Shown: positions 8,654-16,919 of the stretch, piece by piece | Position numbering within the stretch: position 1 is the first letter of the stretch | Layout of the letters: the number at the start of each line of letters is the position of its first letter | Origin: Pseudomonas sp. ICMP22404 | GTDB taxonomy: Bacteria > Pseudomonadota > Gammaproteobacteria > Pseudomonadales > Pseudomonadaceae | Direction of reading: 5' to 3' | Assembly: GCF_006227205.1 (NCBI RefSeq) | Contig: NZ_VCNG01000008.1 | Span: 186,001-250,000 of the forward strand | DNA length: 64,000 nt | Made by a program: the position numbers and the translations under genes | The notes under the pieces: generated by a model | Database searches by the model: none | Seen by the model: only the letters and a program-made list of their open reading frames with translations | What the model was told of the DNA's origin: nothing

Positions 8654-10546
8654 CTAGATCCGGAAGCTGCCCACCAACTGCTTCAAGCGCGCCGCCTGCT
8701 GCTCAAGGTCGGTACAAGCCCGCAATGTGGCTTGCAGGTTTTCCACGCCTTCCTGGTTCAGCGTGTTGATCTCGGAGATGTCGACGTTGATCGACTCCAC
8801 CACGGCGGTCTGCTCTTCGGTGGCGGTGGCCACGGACTGGTTCATGCCGTCGATCTCTCCGATGCGTTGGGTCACGCTGCCCAGGCGCTCGCCGGCCTGG
8901 TTGGCGATGCCGACACTGCTTTCGCTCTGGCGCTGGCTGTCGGTCATGATCAGCACCGCTTCCCGTGCGCCGACTTGCAACTCTTCGATCATCTTCTGTA
9001 CTTGCTGCGCCGAATCCTGGGTGCGGTGGGCCAGGTTGCGCACTTCATCGGCCACCACGGCGAAACCGCGCCCGGCTTCACCCGCGCGGGCCGCTTCGAT
9101 GGCAGCGTTCAGGGCGAGCAGGTTGGTTTGCTGGGAAATGCTGGTGATGACCTCGAGGATCTGGCCGATGTTCACCGTGTTGCTGTTCAGGGTTTCGATG
9201 TTGCCGCAGGAGTCGCTGATCTTGGCCGACAGCTGCTGCATGGCGGTGATGGTCTTATCCACCACCTGTTGACCTTCTTCGGCCAGGTTGCGGGCGTCGC
9301 TGGAGTGTTGCGAGGCAAGGGCGGCGTTCTGGGCGATTTCCTGGGCGGCGGCGCCGAGCTGGTTGATGGCCGCCGCCACGCTGCTGGTGCGTGAGGCTTG
9401 CTGGTCGGAATTGAACATCGATGAGTTGGAGGCGCTGACCACACGCAGCGCTACTTCGTTGACCTGGCCGGTGGCCGAGGCCACTTCACGGATCGAAGTG
9501 TGGATGCGTTCGACGAAACGGTTGAAGGAGGTACCCAGGGCACCGAACTCGTCCTGGCCGTGAATGGTCAGGCGTCGGGTCAGGTCACCTTCACCTTCGG
9601 CAATGTCATGCATCGCACGGCCCATGGTCAGCAGCGGTTGCATCAGCACGCGGATCAACATGCCCAGCAGGGTGATGATGAACACCACGGCAATGATCAT
9701 GGCGACCAGCGCCGAGGTACGGAACTCGCTGAGCATGGCCAGCGCGGTGTCCTTGTCGAGTACCAGTGCCACGTACCAGTCGGCGCCCGGCACGCCGTTG
9801 ACCCGGGTGAACGAGATGAATTGGGTCTTGCCGTCGAGTTCGACTTCTTTCATGCCCGGGCTGACCTGCGGCGCCCCGTTGGGGTAGGCCTCGGCCAGGG
9901 TCTTGAGGATGCGTTTGCTGTCGGGATGGATCAGGATCTTGCCATCGGCGCTGACGATGAAAGCATGGCCGTGGCCGCCGAAGTTCAACGAGTTGATGAT
10001 AGTGCTGATGCTCGACAGGTCGATGTCCGCACCCGCCACGCCGATCATCTGGTTCTGTCGCTGTACCGGGGTCGCGACGGTGATGACCAGTTTGCCCGAC
10101 GAGGCGGCAATGTAGGGTTCGGTAACGATGGTTTGCTGTGCGCTGTTGGCGGCCTTGTACCAGCCACGGGCGCGAGGATCGTAGTCGGCGGCGCGATTGC
10201 CGGCCGGCACGGAGAACATTACACCGTCGACGCCACCGAAGTAGCTGAGCTGGAAGTTGCCAGTATAGGCGGGCAGGTCGATGGCTCGCTTGAGGCTGGC
10301 AGCGCTGTTGCCGTCCACGGCGATCTGCTGGGCCAGCGATTGGAGTAATTGGATACGACCGTCGACCCACGTCTGGATATTACGGCTGGTCAGGTTGCCG
10401 AGTTCCTGCATGGAAGTTTCGGTGCTGTTGCGCAGGCTTTGACGCTGACGATAGTCGTTGAACAGGATGAAACAGGCGAACGCAACGGCTACCACAAGGG
10501 CTGCGGCCAGCAGGATTTTGTGGCTGAATTTCATGTTTCTGGTCAT
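8654..10546 (-). CDS. methyl-accepting chemotaxis protein, dCache amino-acid receptor type (PctA-like)
   Basis: 630 residues. TM1 ~10-30, periplasmic dCache domain ~35-275, TM2 ~277-300, HAMP, then a signalling domain with the conserved hairpin tip (LLALNAAIEAARAGEAGRG). In the membrane-distal pocket Tyr122, Arg127, Trp129, Tyr130 and Asp174 match, with a constant offset of one, the amino-acid motif reported for PctA (Y121, R126, W128, Y129, D173). That predicts amino-acid sensing. The residue two after Tyr145 is Ala, where I recall an Asp in PctA, so specificity may differ. A FliA-like -10 lies upstream. ATG at the fifth codon is an alternative start. Confidence 0.92.
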   Translation of the reverse strand: MTRNMKFSHKILLAAALVVAVAFACFILFNDYRQRQSLRNSTETSMQELGNLTSRNIQTWVDGRIQLLQSLAQQIAVDGNSAASLKRAIDLPAYTGNFQLSYFGGVDGVMFSVPAGNRAADYDPRARGWYKAANSAQQTIVTEPYIAASSGKLVITVATPVQRQNQMIGVAGADIDLSSISTIINSLNFGGHGHAFIVSADGKILIHPDSKRILKTLAEAYPNGAPQVSPGMKEVELDGKTQFISFTRVNGVPGADWYVALVLDKDTALAMLSEFRTSALVAMIIAVVFIITLLGMLIRVLMQPLLTMGRAMHDIAEGEGDLTRRLTIHGQDEFGALGTSFNRFVERIHTSIREVASATGQVNEVALRVVSASNSSMFNSDQQASRTSSVAAAINQLGAAAQEIAQNAALASQHSSDARNLAEEGQQVVDKTITAMQQLSAKISDSCGNIETLNSNTVNIGQILEVITSISQQTNLLALNAAIEAARAGEAGRGFAVVADEVRNLAHRTQDSAQQVQKMIEELQVGAREAVLIMTDSQRQSESSVGIANQAGERLGSVTQRIGEIDGMNQSVATATEEQTAVVESINVDISEINTLNQEGVENLQATLRACTDLEQQAARLKQLVGSFRI

Positions 10547-10621
10547 TAAGAACGCTACCGCATAGGAGCTGGTCAGGAAGGGGCGTCAATTTGCCATAAG
10601 GCAGGGTTTCGCGCTGTTCTT

Positions 10622-10648
10622 TTATCGGCCTGAGAGCGCCGGGATTCA
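10622..10648 (-). promoter_or_regulatory. candidate sigma-28 (FliA) promoter of the dCache chemoreceptor gene
   Basis: On the minus strand, TGAATCCC, 11 nt, then GCCGATAA. The -10 box is an exact match to the flagellar sigma-28 consensus at the right spacing; the -35 is poor. About 75 nt upstream of the start codon. Confidence 0.45.
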
Positions 10649-10829
10649 GGCGTCAACGAGGTAAAACCGACGAAATGCACGACGGCATCACAAACTTGTT
10701 GATTTACCGACGAACTACCTGCTTTTACTCCAATAAATACCGGGTTGCGCGGGGAACCAGATAGGGGTTTTCTCTTCTAAGCTTCAGGTTGGCACCCTGC
10801 CACCTCCCTTCCGCTCCAGGAGTTTCACG

Positions 10830-11084
10830 ATGTCCCTGCGATCTATCGCGTTGTTGTCTTTGTGCGTCTTGTTGACCGCATGCAGCAAGGTCAACCAGGA
10901 AAACTATTCGAAGCTGTCAGCCGGCATGTCCAAGGCCGAAGTCGAGACGTTACTGGGGAAACCGACCGACTGTTCGGGCGCGCTCGGCATGTCCAGTTGC
11001 ACCTGGGGCGATCAGAAAAGCTTTATCAGCGTGCAGTATGCCGGTGAGAAGGTGTTGATGTTTTCCGGCCAAGGCCTGAAGTAA
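10830..11084 (+). CDS. small BamE/SmpA-like lipoprotein
   Basis: 84 residues with a lipoprotein signal peptide; the lipobox LTAC puts the lipidated Cys at residue 18. The mature part has the NYSKLSAGMSKAEVETLLGKPT pattern (interrupted here by family variation) typical of BamE/SmpA-like domains and contains a further Cys pair (CSGALGMSSC). It is too short and divergent to be BamE itself. Good RBS (CCAGGAG) 9 nt before ATG. Lies 31 nt upstream of a lipocalin gene, forming a two-lipoprotein unit. Exact role unknown. Confidence 0.8.
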   Translation: MSLRSIALLSLCVLLTACSKVNQENYSKLSAGMSKAEVETLLGKPTDCSGALGMSSCTWGDQKSFISVQYAGEKVLMFSGQGLK

Positions 11085-11115
11085 ACCGGGGCCACGTGCC
11101 CGCGGGAGAAAAATA

Positions 11116-11685
11116 ATGATGCGGTTATTGTTAGTGCTTTTGGCTGGCCTGGTATTGGCCGGCTGTGCCACTTCTGGCGAAGACCCGTTGGCGCCCAAGA
11201 CCGTCAACAGCGTCAATCTCAAGCGTTACCAAGGGACCTGGTACGAGTTGGCTCGCCTGCCAATGTATTTCCAGCGCAACTGCGCACAATCGGAAGCCCA
11301 TTACACCCTCAAGCCTGACGGCAACATGGGGGTGTTCAATCGCTGCCTGACCTCTGACTGGAAGTGGGAAGAAGCCAAGGGCACCGCTACGCCACAGGTG
11401 CCGGGCAAGACCGACAAGCTCTGGGTCGAGTTCGACACCTGGGTTTCGCGGATCCTGCCGGGTGTATCGAAGGGACAATATTGGGTGTTGTACGTCAGCG
11501 ATGACTACAAGACCGCCATTGTCGGCGACCCTAGCCGGCGCTACATGTGGTTGTTGTCCCGTACGCCGACGGTCAACAGTGTGGTGCGCGAAGAACTGCT
11601 GAGCAAGGCACGCCAGCAGGGCTATGACACGACACGACTGATCTGGCGCGCCTCGGATCGGCAGATGGCCAAGACGTCGGACTGA
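11116..11685 (+). CDS. blc: outer-membrane lipocalin lipoprotein
   Basis: 189 residues. Lipoprotein signal peptide with lipobox LAGC (Cys ~17), then the lipocalin signature YQGTWYELARLPMYFQ (~37-52) and the late motif DYKTAIVGDPSRRYMWLLSR (~134-153). Bacterial Blc proteins bind fatty acids or lysophospholipids at the outer membrane. Two ATG codons in tandem (11116, 11119); either could be used. Convergent with hutF across a REP doublet. Confidence 0.92.
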   Translation: MMRLLLVLLAGLVLAGCATSGEDPLAPKTVNSVNLKRYQGTWYELARLPMYFQRNCAQSEAHYTLKPDGNMGVFNRCLTSDWKWEEAKGTATPQVPGKTDKLWVEFDTWVSRILPGVSKGQYWVLYVSDDYKTAIVGDPSRRYMWLLSRTPTVNSVVREELLSKARQQGYDTTRLIWRASDRQMAKTSD

Positions 11686-11702
11686 CGGCCAGGAAATAAC
11701 CC

Positions 11703-11792
11703 TGTGGGAGCGAGCCAGCTCGCGATGACGGGCCTTCAGTCAACATCTCTGTTGAATGTGGAGGCCTCATCGCGAGCAGGCTCGCTCCCACA
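11703..11792. repeat. REP doublet between convergent blc and hutF
   Basis: GTGGGAGCGAGCCAGCTCGCGAT and inverted ATCGCGAGCAGGCTCGCTCCCAC around a ~40-nt spacer. Confidence 0.9.
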
Positions 11793-11806
11793 AGGGGGAT
11801 TTGCGG

Positions 11807-13171
11807 TCAGCCTAGAAGCTCACGCAATACCTGGGTAAATGCCCGGGCGCTGTCCTCTTCCGCGGCGTGATGCCCGTTACGCACCACCCACTTGCCGCCC
11901 ACCATGACATCCCGCACCTGGCGATCACCGCCGGCAAACAGCCAGCGATTGAGGATGCCGTCGCCCTGGGCCGTGGCCAGGTAAGGGTCGTTGCCATCGA
12001 GTACCAGCCAGTCGGCACGCTTGCCAATTTCTAGGGCACCGATGGGTTGCCCCAATGCCTGGGCGCCACCGTCCAGTGCCGCATCGAACAACGTGCGGCC
12101 GACCATCGGCTGATCGGCCCGATACAGACGGTTACGTCGTTGATCCCGCAGGCGCTGGCCGTATTCCAGCCAGCGCAACTCTTCCACCACGCTCAATGAC
12201 ACGTGGCTGTCGGAGCCGATACCCAGGCGTCCGCCCTGGGCGAGGTAGTCCACCGCCGGGAAAATACCGTCGCCCAGGTTGGCTTCGGTGGTCAGGCACA
12301 GGCCGGCAATTGCCCGGCTTTTGGCCATGAGGCTGACTTCATGGGCATTGGCGTGGGTGGCGTGGACCAGGCACCAGCGCTGGTCCACTTCGGTGTTTTC
12401 GTACAACCATTGCAGCGGCCGGGCACCGCTCCAACTCAGGCAGTCGTCGACTTCCTTCTGCTGCTCGGCAATGTGGATATGCACCGGGCAGTGAGCGTCG
12501 CTGGCGGCCAGTACTTCCTGGATCTGTCCGGGTGTGACGGCGCGCAGGGAGTGGAAACACAGCCCCAGGGTCTGCAGCGGTTGCCCGGCCAGGATCGGTT
12601 GCAAGCGAGATTGGAGCTTCAAGTAGTTCTCGGTGCTGTTGATGAACCGACGCTGCCCGTCATTGGGCGCCTGGCCACCAAAGCCCGAATGGCTGTAGAG
12701 CACCGGTAGCAGCGTCAGCCCGATACCGGCGGTGTTGGCGGCGTGACTGATGCGCAAGGCCAGCTCCGCCGGGTCGGCGTAGGGCGTGCCGTCGGTGTCG
12801 TGGTGTACGTAATGGAATTCGGCGACCGAGGTGTAACCGGCCTTGAGCATTTCGATGTACAGCTGTCGGGCAATGATGCCGAGTTGGTCGGGGCTGATTT
12901 TTCCGACCAGGCGGTACATCAGGTCGCGCCAGGTCCAGAAACTGTCGTTGGGATTGCCCGCCACTTCCGCCAGGCCGGCCATGGCCCGCTGGAACGCGTG
13001 GGAGTGCAGGTTCGGCATACCCGGCAACAGCGGACCGTCCAGCCGTTCGGCGCCGTCTGCGTGGGAGCCGGCCTGGATATGGGTCAGGACGCCTTGGGCG
13101 TCGACTTCAAGACGTACATCATTGGCCCATCCACTAGGCAACAGCGCGCGTTCGGCAAAGAAGGCGGACAT
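11807..13171 (-). CDS. hutF: formimidoylglutamate deiminase
   Basis: Converts N-formimino-glutamate to N-formyl-glutamate plus ammonia, the step that with HutG defines the five-step histidine pathway of pseudomonads. 454 residues, amidohydrolase fold: metal-binding HSH (MPNLHSHAFQRAM ~residue 54), HIHIAEQQKEVDDC (~residue 232) and GIGSDSHVSLS (~residue 320). Divergent from hutC across a 105-bp region with a HutC-type operator. RBS GAGG 7 nt before ATG. Monocistronic. Confidence 0.96.
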   Translation of the reverse strand: MSAFFAERALLPSGWANDVRLEVDAQGVLTHIQAGSHADGAERLDGPLLPGMPNLHSHAFQRAMAGLAEVAGNPNDSFWTWRDLMYRLVGKISPDQLGIIARQLYIEMLKAGYTSVAEFHYVHHDTDGTPYADPAELALRISHAANTAGIGLTLLPVLYSHSGFGGQAPNDGQRRFINSTENYLKLQSRLQPILAGQPLQTLGLCFHSLRAVTPGQIQEVLAASDAHCPVHIHIAEQQKEVDDCLSWSGARPLQWLYENTEVDQRWCLVHATHANAHEVSLMAKSRAIAGLCLTTEANLGDGIFPAVDYLAQGGRLGIGSDSHVSLSVVEELRWLEYGQRLRDQRRNRLYRADQPMVGRTLFDAALDGGAQALGQPIGALEIGKRADWLVLDGNDPYLATAQGDGILNRWLFAGGDRQVRDVMVGGKWVVRNGHHAAEEDSARAFTQVLRELLG

Positions 13172-13195
13172 GGTTCAACCTCATTGTGCGTAATT

Positions 13196-13205
13196 TGTAT
13201 ATACA
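13196..13205. promoter_or_regulatory. HutC operator in the hutF-hutC divergent region
   Basis: TGTATATACA is a perfect palindrome fitting TGTA-N2-TACA, the HutC motif reported in P. fluorescens. It lies 24 nt before the hutF start and ~70 nt before the hutC start, so it can repress hutF and may autoregulate hutCD. Confidence 0.72.
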
Positions 13206-13276
13206 TATACAGACGTTTGCCTGCCCGGTAAACTCCGGCAAGCTAGCAATCTTTATAAGCAGAACAGGGAACCGCC

Positions 13277-14026
13277 GTGCCGACTCCGCCTGCCAAACCG
13301 CCGCTGGCCTCAAACCTGGGTGACAGTCCGGCACCCTTGTATGCCCGCGTCAAACAGATGATCACCCAGCAGATCGACAGTGGAAACTGGCCGCCGCATT
13401 ACCGTGTGCCGTCGGAAAGCGAACTGGTCAATCAGTTGGGCTTCAGCCGCATGACCATCAACCGTGCCCTGCGGGAAATGACCGCCGATGGCCTGTTGGT
13501 GCGTATGCAGGGCGTCGGCACGTTCGTCGCCGAACCCAAGAGCCAGTCCGCGCTGTTCGAAGTGCACAACATCGCCGACGAGATCGCCTCCCGTGGTCAC
13601 CGCCACACCTGCAAGGTCATCACCCTTGAAGAAGAGGCTGCCGGTTCCGAGCGGGCCCTGGCCTTGGACATGCGTGAAGGCCAGAAGGTGTTCCACTCGC
13701 TGATCGTGCATTTCGAAAACGACATTCCGGTGCAGATCGAAGACCGCTTCGTCAACGCGTTGGTGGCGCCCGACTACCTCAAGCAGGACTTCACCCTGCA
13801 GACACCCTACGCCTATCTGAACCAGGTCGCGCCGCTGACCGAAGGCGAGCATGTTGTGGAAGCGATCCTCGCCGAGCCGAATGAATGCAAGTTACTGCAG
13901 ATCGAAAAGGGCGAACCGTGCCTGCTGATCCGCCGTCGTACCTGGTCCGGGCGTCAGCCTGTTACCGCCGCGCGGCTGATTCATCCGGGTTCCCGTCATA
14001 GTCTGGAAGGGCGATTTCATAAGTGA
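13277..14026 (+). CDS. hutC: histidine utilisation repressor, GntR/HutC family
   Basis: 249 residues. N-terminal winged helix (about 15-85: LYARVKQMITQQI, YRVPSESELVNQLGFSRMTINRALREM) and C-terminal UTRA effector domain (~100-240), which in this family binds urocanate and releases DNA. GTG start with GGGA six bases upstream. Its stop overlaps the GTG start of hutD by 4 nt. Operators of the expected motif occur before hutF and hutU in this window, supporting repression of both. Confidence 0.95.
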   Translation: MPTPPAKPPLASNLGDSPAPLYARVKQMITQQIDSGNWPPHYRVPSESELVNQLGFSRMTINRALREMTADGLLVRMQGVGTFVAEPKSQSALFEVHNIADEIASRGHRHTCKVITLEEEAAGSERALALDMREGQKVFHSLIVHFENDIPVQIEDRFVNALVAPDYLKQDFTLQTPYAYLNQVAPLTEGEHVVEAILAEPNECKLLQIEKGEPCLLIRRRTWSGRQPVTAARLIHPGSRHSLEGRFHK

Positions 14027-14592
14027 GTGACTTGAAAGTTCTACGCGCGGTGGATTACCCGCGTATGCCATGGAAAAATGGCGGTGGCAGCACCGAGGAA
14101 ATCACCCGTGACGCTGGTACCGGCCTGGAAGGTTTCGGCTGGCGTCTGTCGATTGCCGATATCGGTGAGTCGGGCGGTTTTTCCACCTTTGCCGGTTACG
14201 AGCGCGTCATCAGCGTCTTGCAAGGCGATGGCATGAGCCTGACCGTCGATGGTCAGGTCACGCGGCCGTTGCATCCCCTGGACCCTTTCGCGTTCAGTGG
14301 TGAGAGCCACGTTCATTGCACGTTGTTGGGCGGACCGATTCGTGACTTCAACCTGATCTATTCGCCCCTGCGTTACCGGGCACGGTTACAGTGGCTGGCG
14401 GACGAGCAGCGGTTCTTCAGTGAGGCGGGGACGGTGCTGGTGTTCAGTGCCGACCCGGCGCTGCACGTCAAGATCGGCGAGTCCACCGCGGAACTGGCCC
14501 TATACGATTGTTTGCAATTGAGCGGTAACACCGGGCTGCTGGAAGTTTCCACGGACGGCCAGTGCTGCGTGATCGAACTGACTGCCCGCTAG
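14023..14592 (+). CDS. hutD: HutD family cupin protein
   Basis: 189 residues; HutD is a bicupin-like protein that in P. fluorescens was proposed to limit the upper level of hut expression. No enzyme activity is established. Motifs: RMPWKNGGGSTEEI (~residue 10), FGWRLSIADIGESGGFSTFAGYER in the first cupin, FAFSGESHVHCTLLGGPIRDFN in the second. GTG start overlaps the hutC stop. Followed by a REP-like repeat that separates the hutCD unit from the hutU promoter. Confidence 0.93.
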   Translation: MSDLKVLRAVDYPRMPWKNGGGSTEEITRDAGTGLEGFGWRLSIADIGESGGFSTFAGYERVISVLQGDGMSLTVDGQVTRPLHPLDPFAFSGESHVHCTLLGGPIRDFNLIYSPLRYRARLQWLADEQRFFSEAGTVLVFSADPALHVKIGESTAELALYDCLQLSGNTGLLEVSTDGQCCVIELTAR

Positions 14593-14610
14593 TCTCAGTG
14601 GTGCCTCCTT

Positions 14611-14733
14611 GTGGCGAGGGGATTTATCCCCGCTGGGTCGCGGAGCGACCCCAAATCAGTTGGCTCCGAAGCTGTTGAGTTGGCACCAAGAGGGGCCGCT
14701 TCGCAGCCCAGCGGGGATAAATCCCCTCGCCAC
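14611..14733. repeat. long inverted repeat of a second REP class
   Basis: Starts GTGGCGAGGGGATTTATCCC and ends with its inverted copy (GGGATAAATCCCCTCGCCAC); inner arms GCTGGGTCGC / GCAGCCCAGC also pair. Different core from the GTGGGAGCGAG class. Placed after hutD, where it could act as a transcript end. Confidence 0.88.
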
Positions 14734-14929
14734 AAAAGCACGCCTTACTGTTTCTTCAGCCGCACCAATTTGTTACCGAATGCCCCAGCGTGGCGCAACG
14801 CCACGCTTGTGTCCTCCTGATGTCTACCCCAGAAAATCCTCCTCCGAAAAATTAATCCGCTTCTGCAGCCCTTCAATTCCGCGCTTTCCAGCCATTTCAA
14901 AAAAGATTCCTGAATGCACCTTCAGCAAG
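14734..14929 (+). other. region upstream of the hutU sigma-54 promoter
   Basis: No gene seen. AT-richer than the surroundings (for example the AATTAATC and TTTCAAAAAAGATTCC stretches). In pseudomonads the hutU promoter is activated by CbrB from upstream, so activator and IHF sites are expected here, but I could not identify one with confidence. Confidence 0.4.
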
Positions 14930-14947
14930 TTGGCCGCTTGATTGCAT
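14930..14947 (+). promoter_or_regulatory. sigma-54 promoter of the hutU-hutG operon
   Basis: TTGGCCGCTTGATTGCAT: invariant GG and GC dinucleotides separated by exactly 10 nt, with TTGCA at the -12 element. The predicted start, ~12 nt after GC, falls near 14957, inside the HutC operator. This fits the known sigma-54/CbrB control of hut in P. fluorescens. Confidence 0.8.
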
Positions 14948-14950
14948 ATG

Positions 14951-14964
14951 CTTGTACATACAAG
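14951..14964 (+). promoter_or_regulatory. HutC operator at the hutU promoter
   Basis: CTTGTACATACAAG, containing TGTA-N2-TACA with extended CTTG/CAAG arms. It spans roughly -6 to +8 of the predicted sigma-54 start, so bound HutC would block open complex formation or escape. Confidence 0.82.
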
Positions 14965-15066
14965 TAAAGACGTATGCGTATGAGTCATCGATATTCAACG
15001 CAACGTTCGTTAAATCGCTGCCCACTGCCCGGGCTGGTCTGGATTGATCGCTGAGGAGTTTTTGCT

Positions 15067-16755
15067 GTGACCGACGCTACCCGCAAACCCGAAAAATACC
15101 GTGACGTTGAAATTCGCGCCCCTCGCGGTAATACGCTGACCGCCAAGAGCTGGCTGACTGAAGCGCCGCTGCGCATGCTGATGAACAACCTCGATCCGCA
15201 AGTGGCCGAGAACCCCAAGGAGCTGGTGGTCTACGGTGGCATCGGCCGCGCGGCGCGCAACTGGGAGTGCTACGACAAGATCGTCGAAAGCCTCACCAAC
15301 CTGAACGACAACGAAACCCTGCTGGTGCAATCCGGCAAGCCGGTGGGCGTGTTCAAGACCCACACGAATGCCCCGCGCGTGCTGATCGCCAACTCCAACC
15401 TGGTACCGCACTGGGCCAGTTGGGAACACTTCAACGAGCTCGACGCCAAGGGCCTGGCCATGTACGGCCAGATGACCGCCGGCAGCTGGATCTACATCGG
15501 CAGCCAGGGCATTGTGCAGGGTACCTATGAAACCTTCGTCGAAGCCGGTCGCCAGCATTACGACTCCAACCTCAAGGGCCGTTGGGTCCTGACCGCCGGC
15601 CTGGGCGGCATGGGCGGCGCACAACCGTTGGCTGCGACACTGGCCGGCGCTTGCTCGCTGAACATTGAATGCCAGCAGGTCAGTATCGATTTCCGTCTCA
15701 AGACCCGTTACGTCGACGAGCAGGCCACCGACCTGGATGATGCCCTGGCCCGTATCGAGAAATACACCGCCGAAGGCAAGGCAATCTCCATCGCACTGTG
15801 CGGGAACGCCGCTGAAATCCTGCCGGAAATGGTCCGTCGCGGTGTGCGTCCGGACATGGTCACCGACCAGACCAGCGCCCACGACCCACTCAACGGTTAC
15901 CTGCCGGCTGGCTGGACCTGGGACGAGTACCGTGCCCGCGCCAAGACCGAACCCGCCGCCGTGGTGAAAGCCGCCAAGCAATCGATGGCGGTGCACGTGA
16001 AAGCCATGCTGGCCTTCCAGAAAATGGGCGTGCCGACCTTCGACTACGGCAACAACATCCGTCAGATGGCCCAGGAAGAAGGCGTCGAGAATGCCTTCGA
16101 CTTCCCAGGCTTCGTGCCGGCGTATATCCGTCCGCTGTTTTGCCGCGGCATCGGTCCGTTCCGCTGGGCCGCGCTGTCGGGTGACCCGCAGGACATCTAC
16201 AAGACCGACGCCAAGGTCAAGGAACTGATCCCCGACGACGCCCACCTGCACAACTGGTTGGACATGGCCCGCGAGCGCATCAGCTTCCAGGGTCTGCCGG
16301 CACGTATCTGCTGGGTCGGCCTGGGCCAACGCGCCAAGCTGGGCCTGGCGTTCAACGAAATGGTGCGCAGCGGTGAGCTGTCGGCACCGATCGTGATTGG
16401 CCGCGATCACCTGGACTCCGGTTCCGTGTCCAGCCCCAACCGTGAAACCGAATCCATGCAGGACGGCTCCGACGCGGTCTCCGACTGGCCGTTGCTCAAC
16501 GCCTTGCTCAACACCGCCAGCGGCGCGACCTGGGTATCGCTGCACCACGGTGGCGGCGTCGGCATGGGCTTCTCCCAGCACTCGGGCATGGTGATCGTCT
16601 GCGATGGTACCGATGAGGCGGCCGAGCGTATCGCTCGCGTACTGCACAACGACCCGGCTACCGGTGTGATGCGTCATGCCGATGCCGGTTACCAGATTGC
16701 GATCGACTGCGCCAAGGAACAGGGCCTGAACTTGCCGATGATTACCGGCAAGTAA
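15067..16755 (+). CDS. hutU: urocanate hydratase
   Basis: Hydrates urocanate to imidazolonepropionate using tightly bound NAD+; cytoplasmic. 562 residues. Rossmann motif GLGGMGGAQPLAATLAGA (~178-195), active-site Cys in GLPARICWVGLGQRAKLG (~residue 415) and HHGGGVGMGFSQHSGM (~493-508). GTG start with a TGAGGAG ribosome binding site. First gene of the operon. A REP doublet follows before hutTu. Confidence 0.97.
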   Translation: MTDATRKPEKYRDVEIRAPRGNTLTAKSWLTEAPLRMLMNNLDPQVAENPKELVVYGGIGRAARNWECYDKIVESLTNLNDNETLLVQSGKPVGVFKTHTNAPRVLIANSNLVPHWASWEHFNELDAKGLAMYGQMTAGSWIYIGSQGIVQGTYETFVEAGRQHYDSNLKGRWVLTAGLGGMGGAQPLAATLAGACSLNIECQQVSIDFRLKTRYVDEQATDLDDALARIEKYTAEGKAISIALCGNAAEILPEMVRRGVRPDMVTDQTSAHDPLNGYLPAGWTWDEYRARAKTEPAAVVKAAKQSMAVHVKAMLAFQKMGVPTFDYGNNIRQMAQEEGVENAFDFPGFVPAYIRPLFCRGIGPFRWAALSGDPQDIYKTDAKVKELIPDDAHLHNWLDMARERISFQGLPARICWVGLGQRAKLGLAFNEMVRSGELSAPIVIGRDHLDSGSVSSPNRETESMQDGSDAVSDWPLLNALLNTASGATWVSLHHGGGVGMGFSQHSGMVIVCDGTDEAAERIARVLHNDPATGVMRHADAGYQIAIDCAKEQGLNLPMITGK

Positions 16756-16768
16756 CGCAGGACCCCTT

Positions 16769-16869
16769 GTGGGAGCGAGCCTGCTCGCGATGAGGGAGTG
16801 TCAGTTAACAACACTGCAACTGACCCACCGCTATCGTCGGATCGCCGCCCGGAGCAGGCTCGCTCCCAC
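16769..16869. repeat. asymmetric REP doublet inside the hut operon
   Basis: Left arm ends GCTCGCGATGAGG; right arm is the longer variant with GTCGGATCGCCGCCCGGAGCAGGCTCGCTCCCAC content. The two arms therefore come from different REP subtypes. Lies between hutU and hutTu. Confidence 0.85.
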
Positions 16870-16919
16870 AGAAAAGCAACACCAGAGTCACCACCAGAAC
16901 AATCCACAGAGGTTGAACC

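Noticed and set aside
14609..14941. Small plus-strand frames between hutD and hutU
   Set aside because: They cross the inverted repeat and the promoter region and have no RBS or recognisable product.
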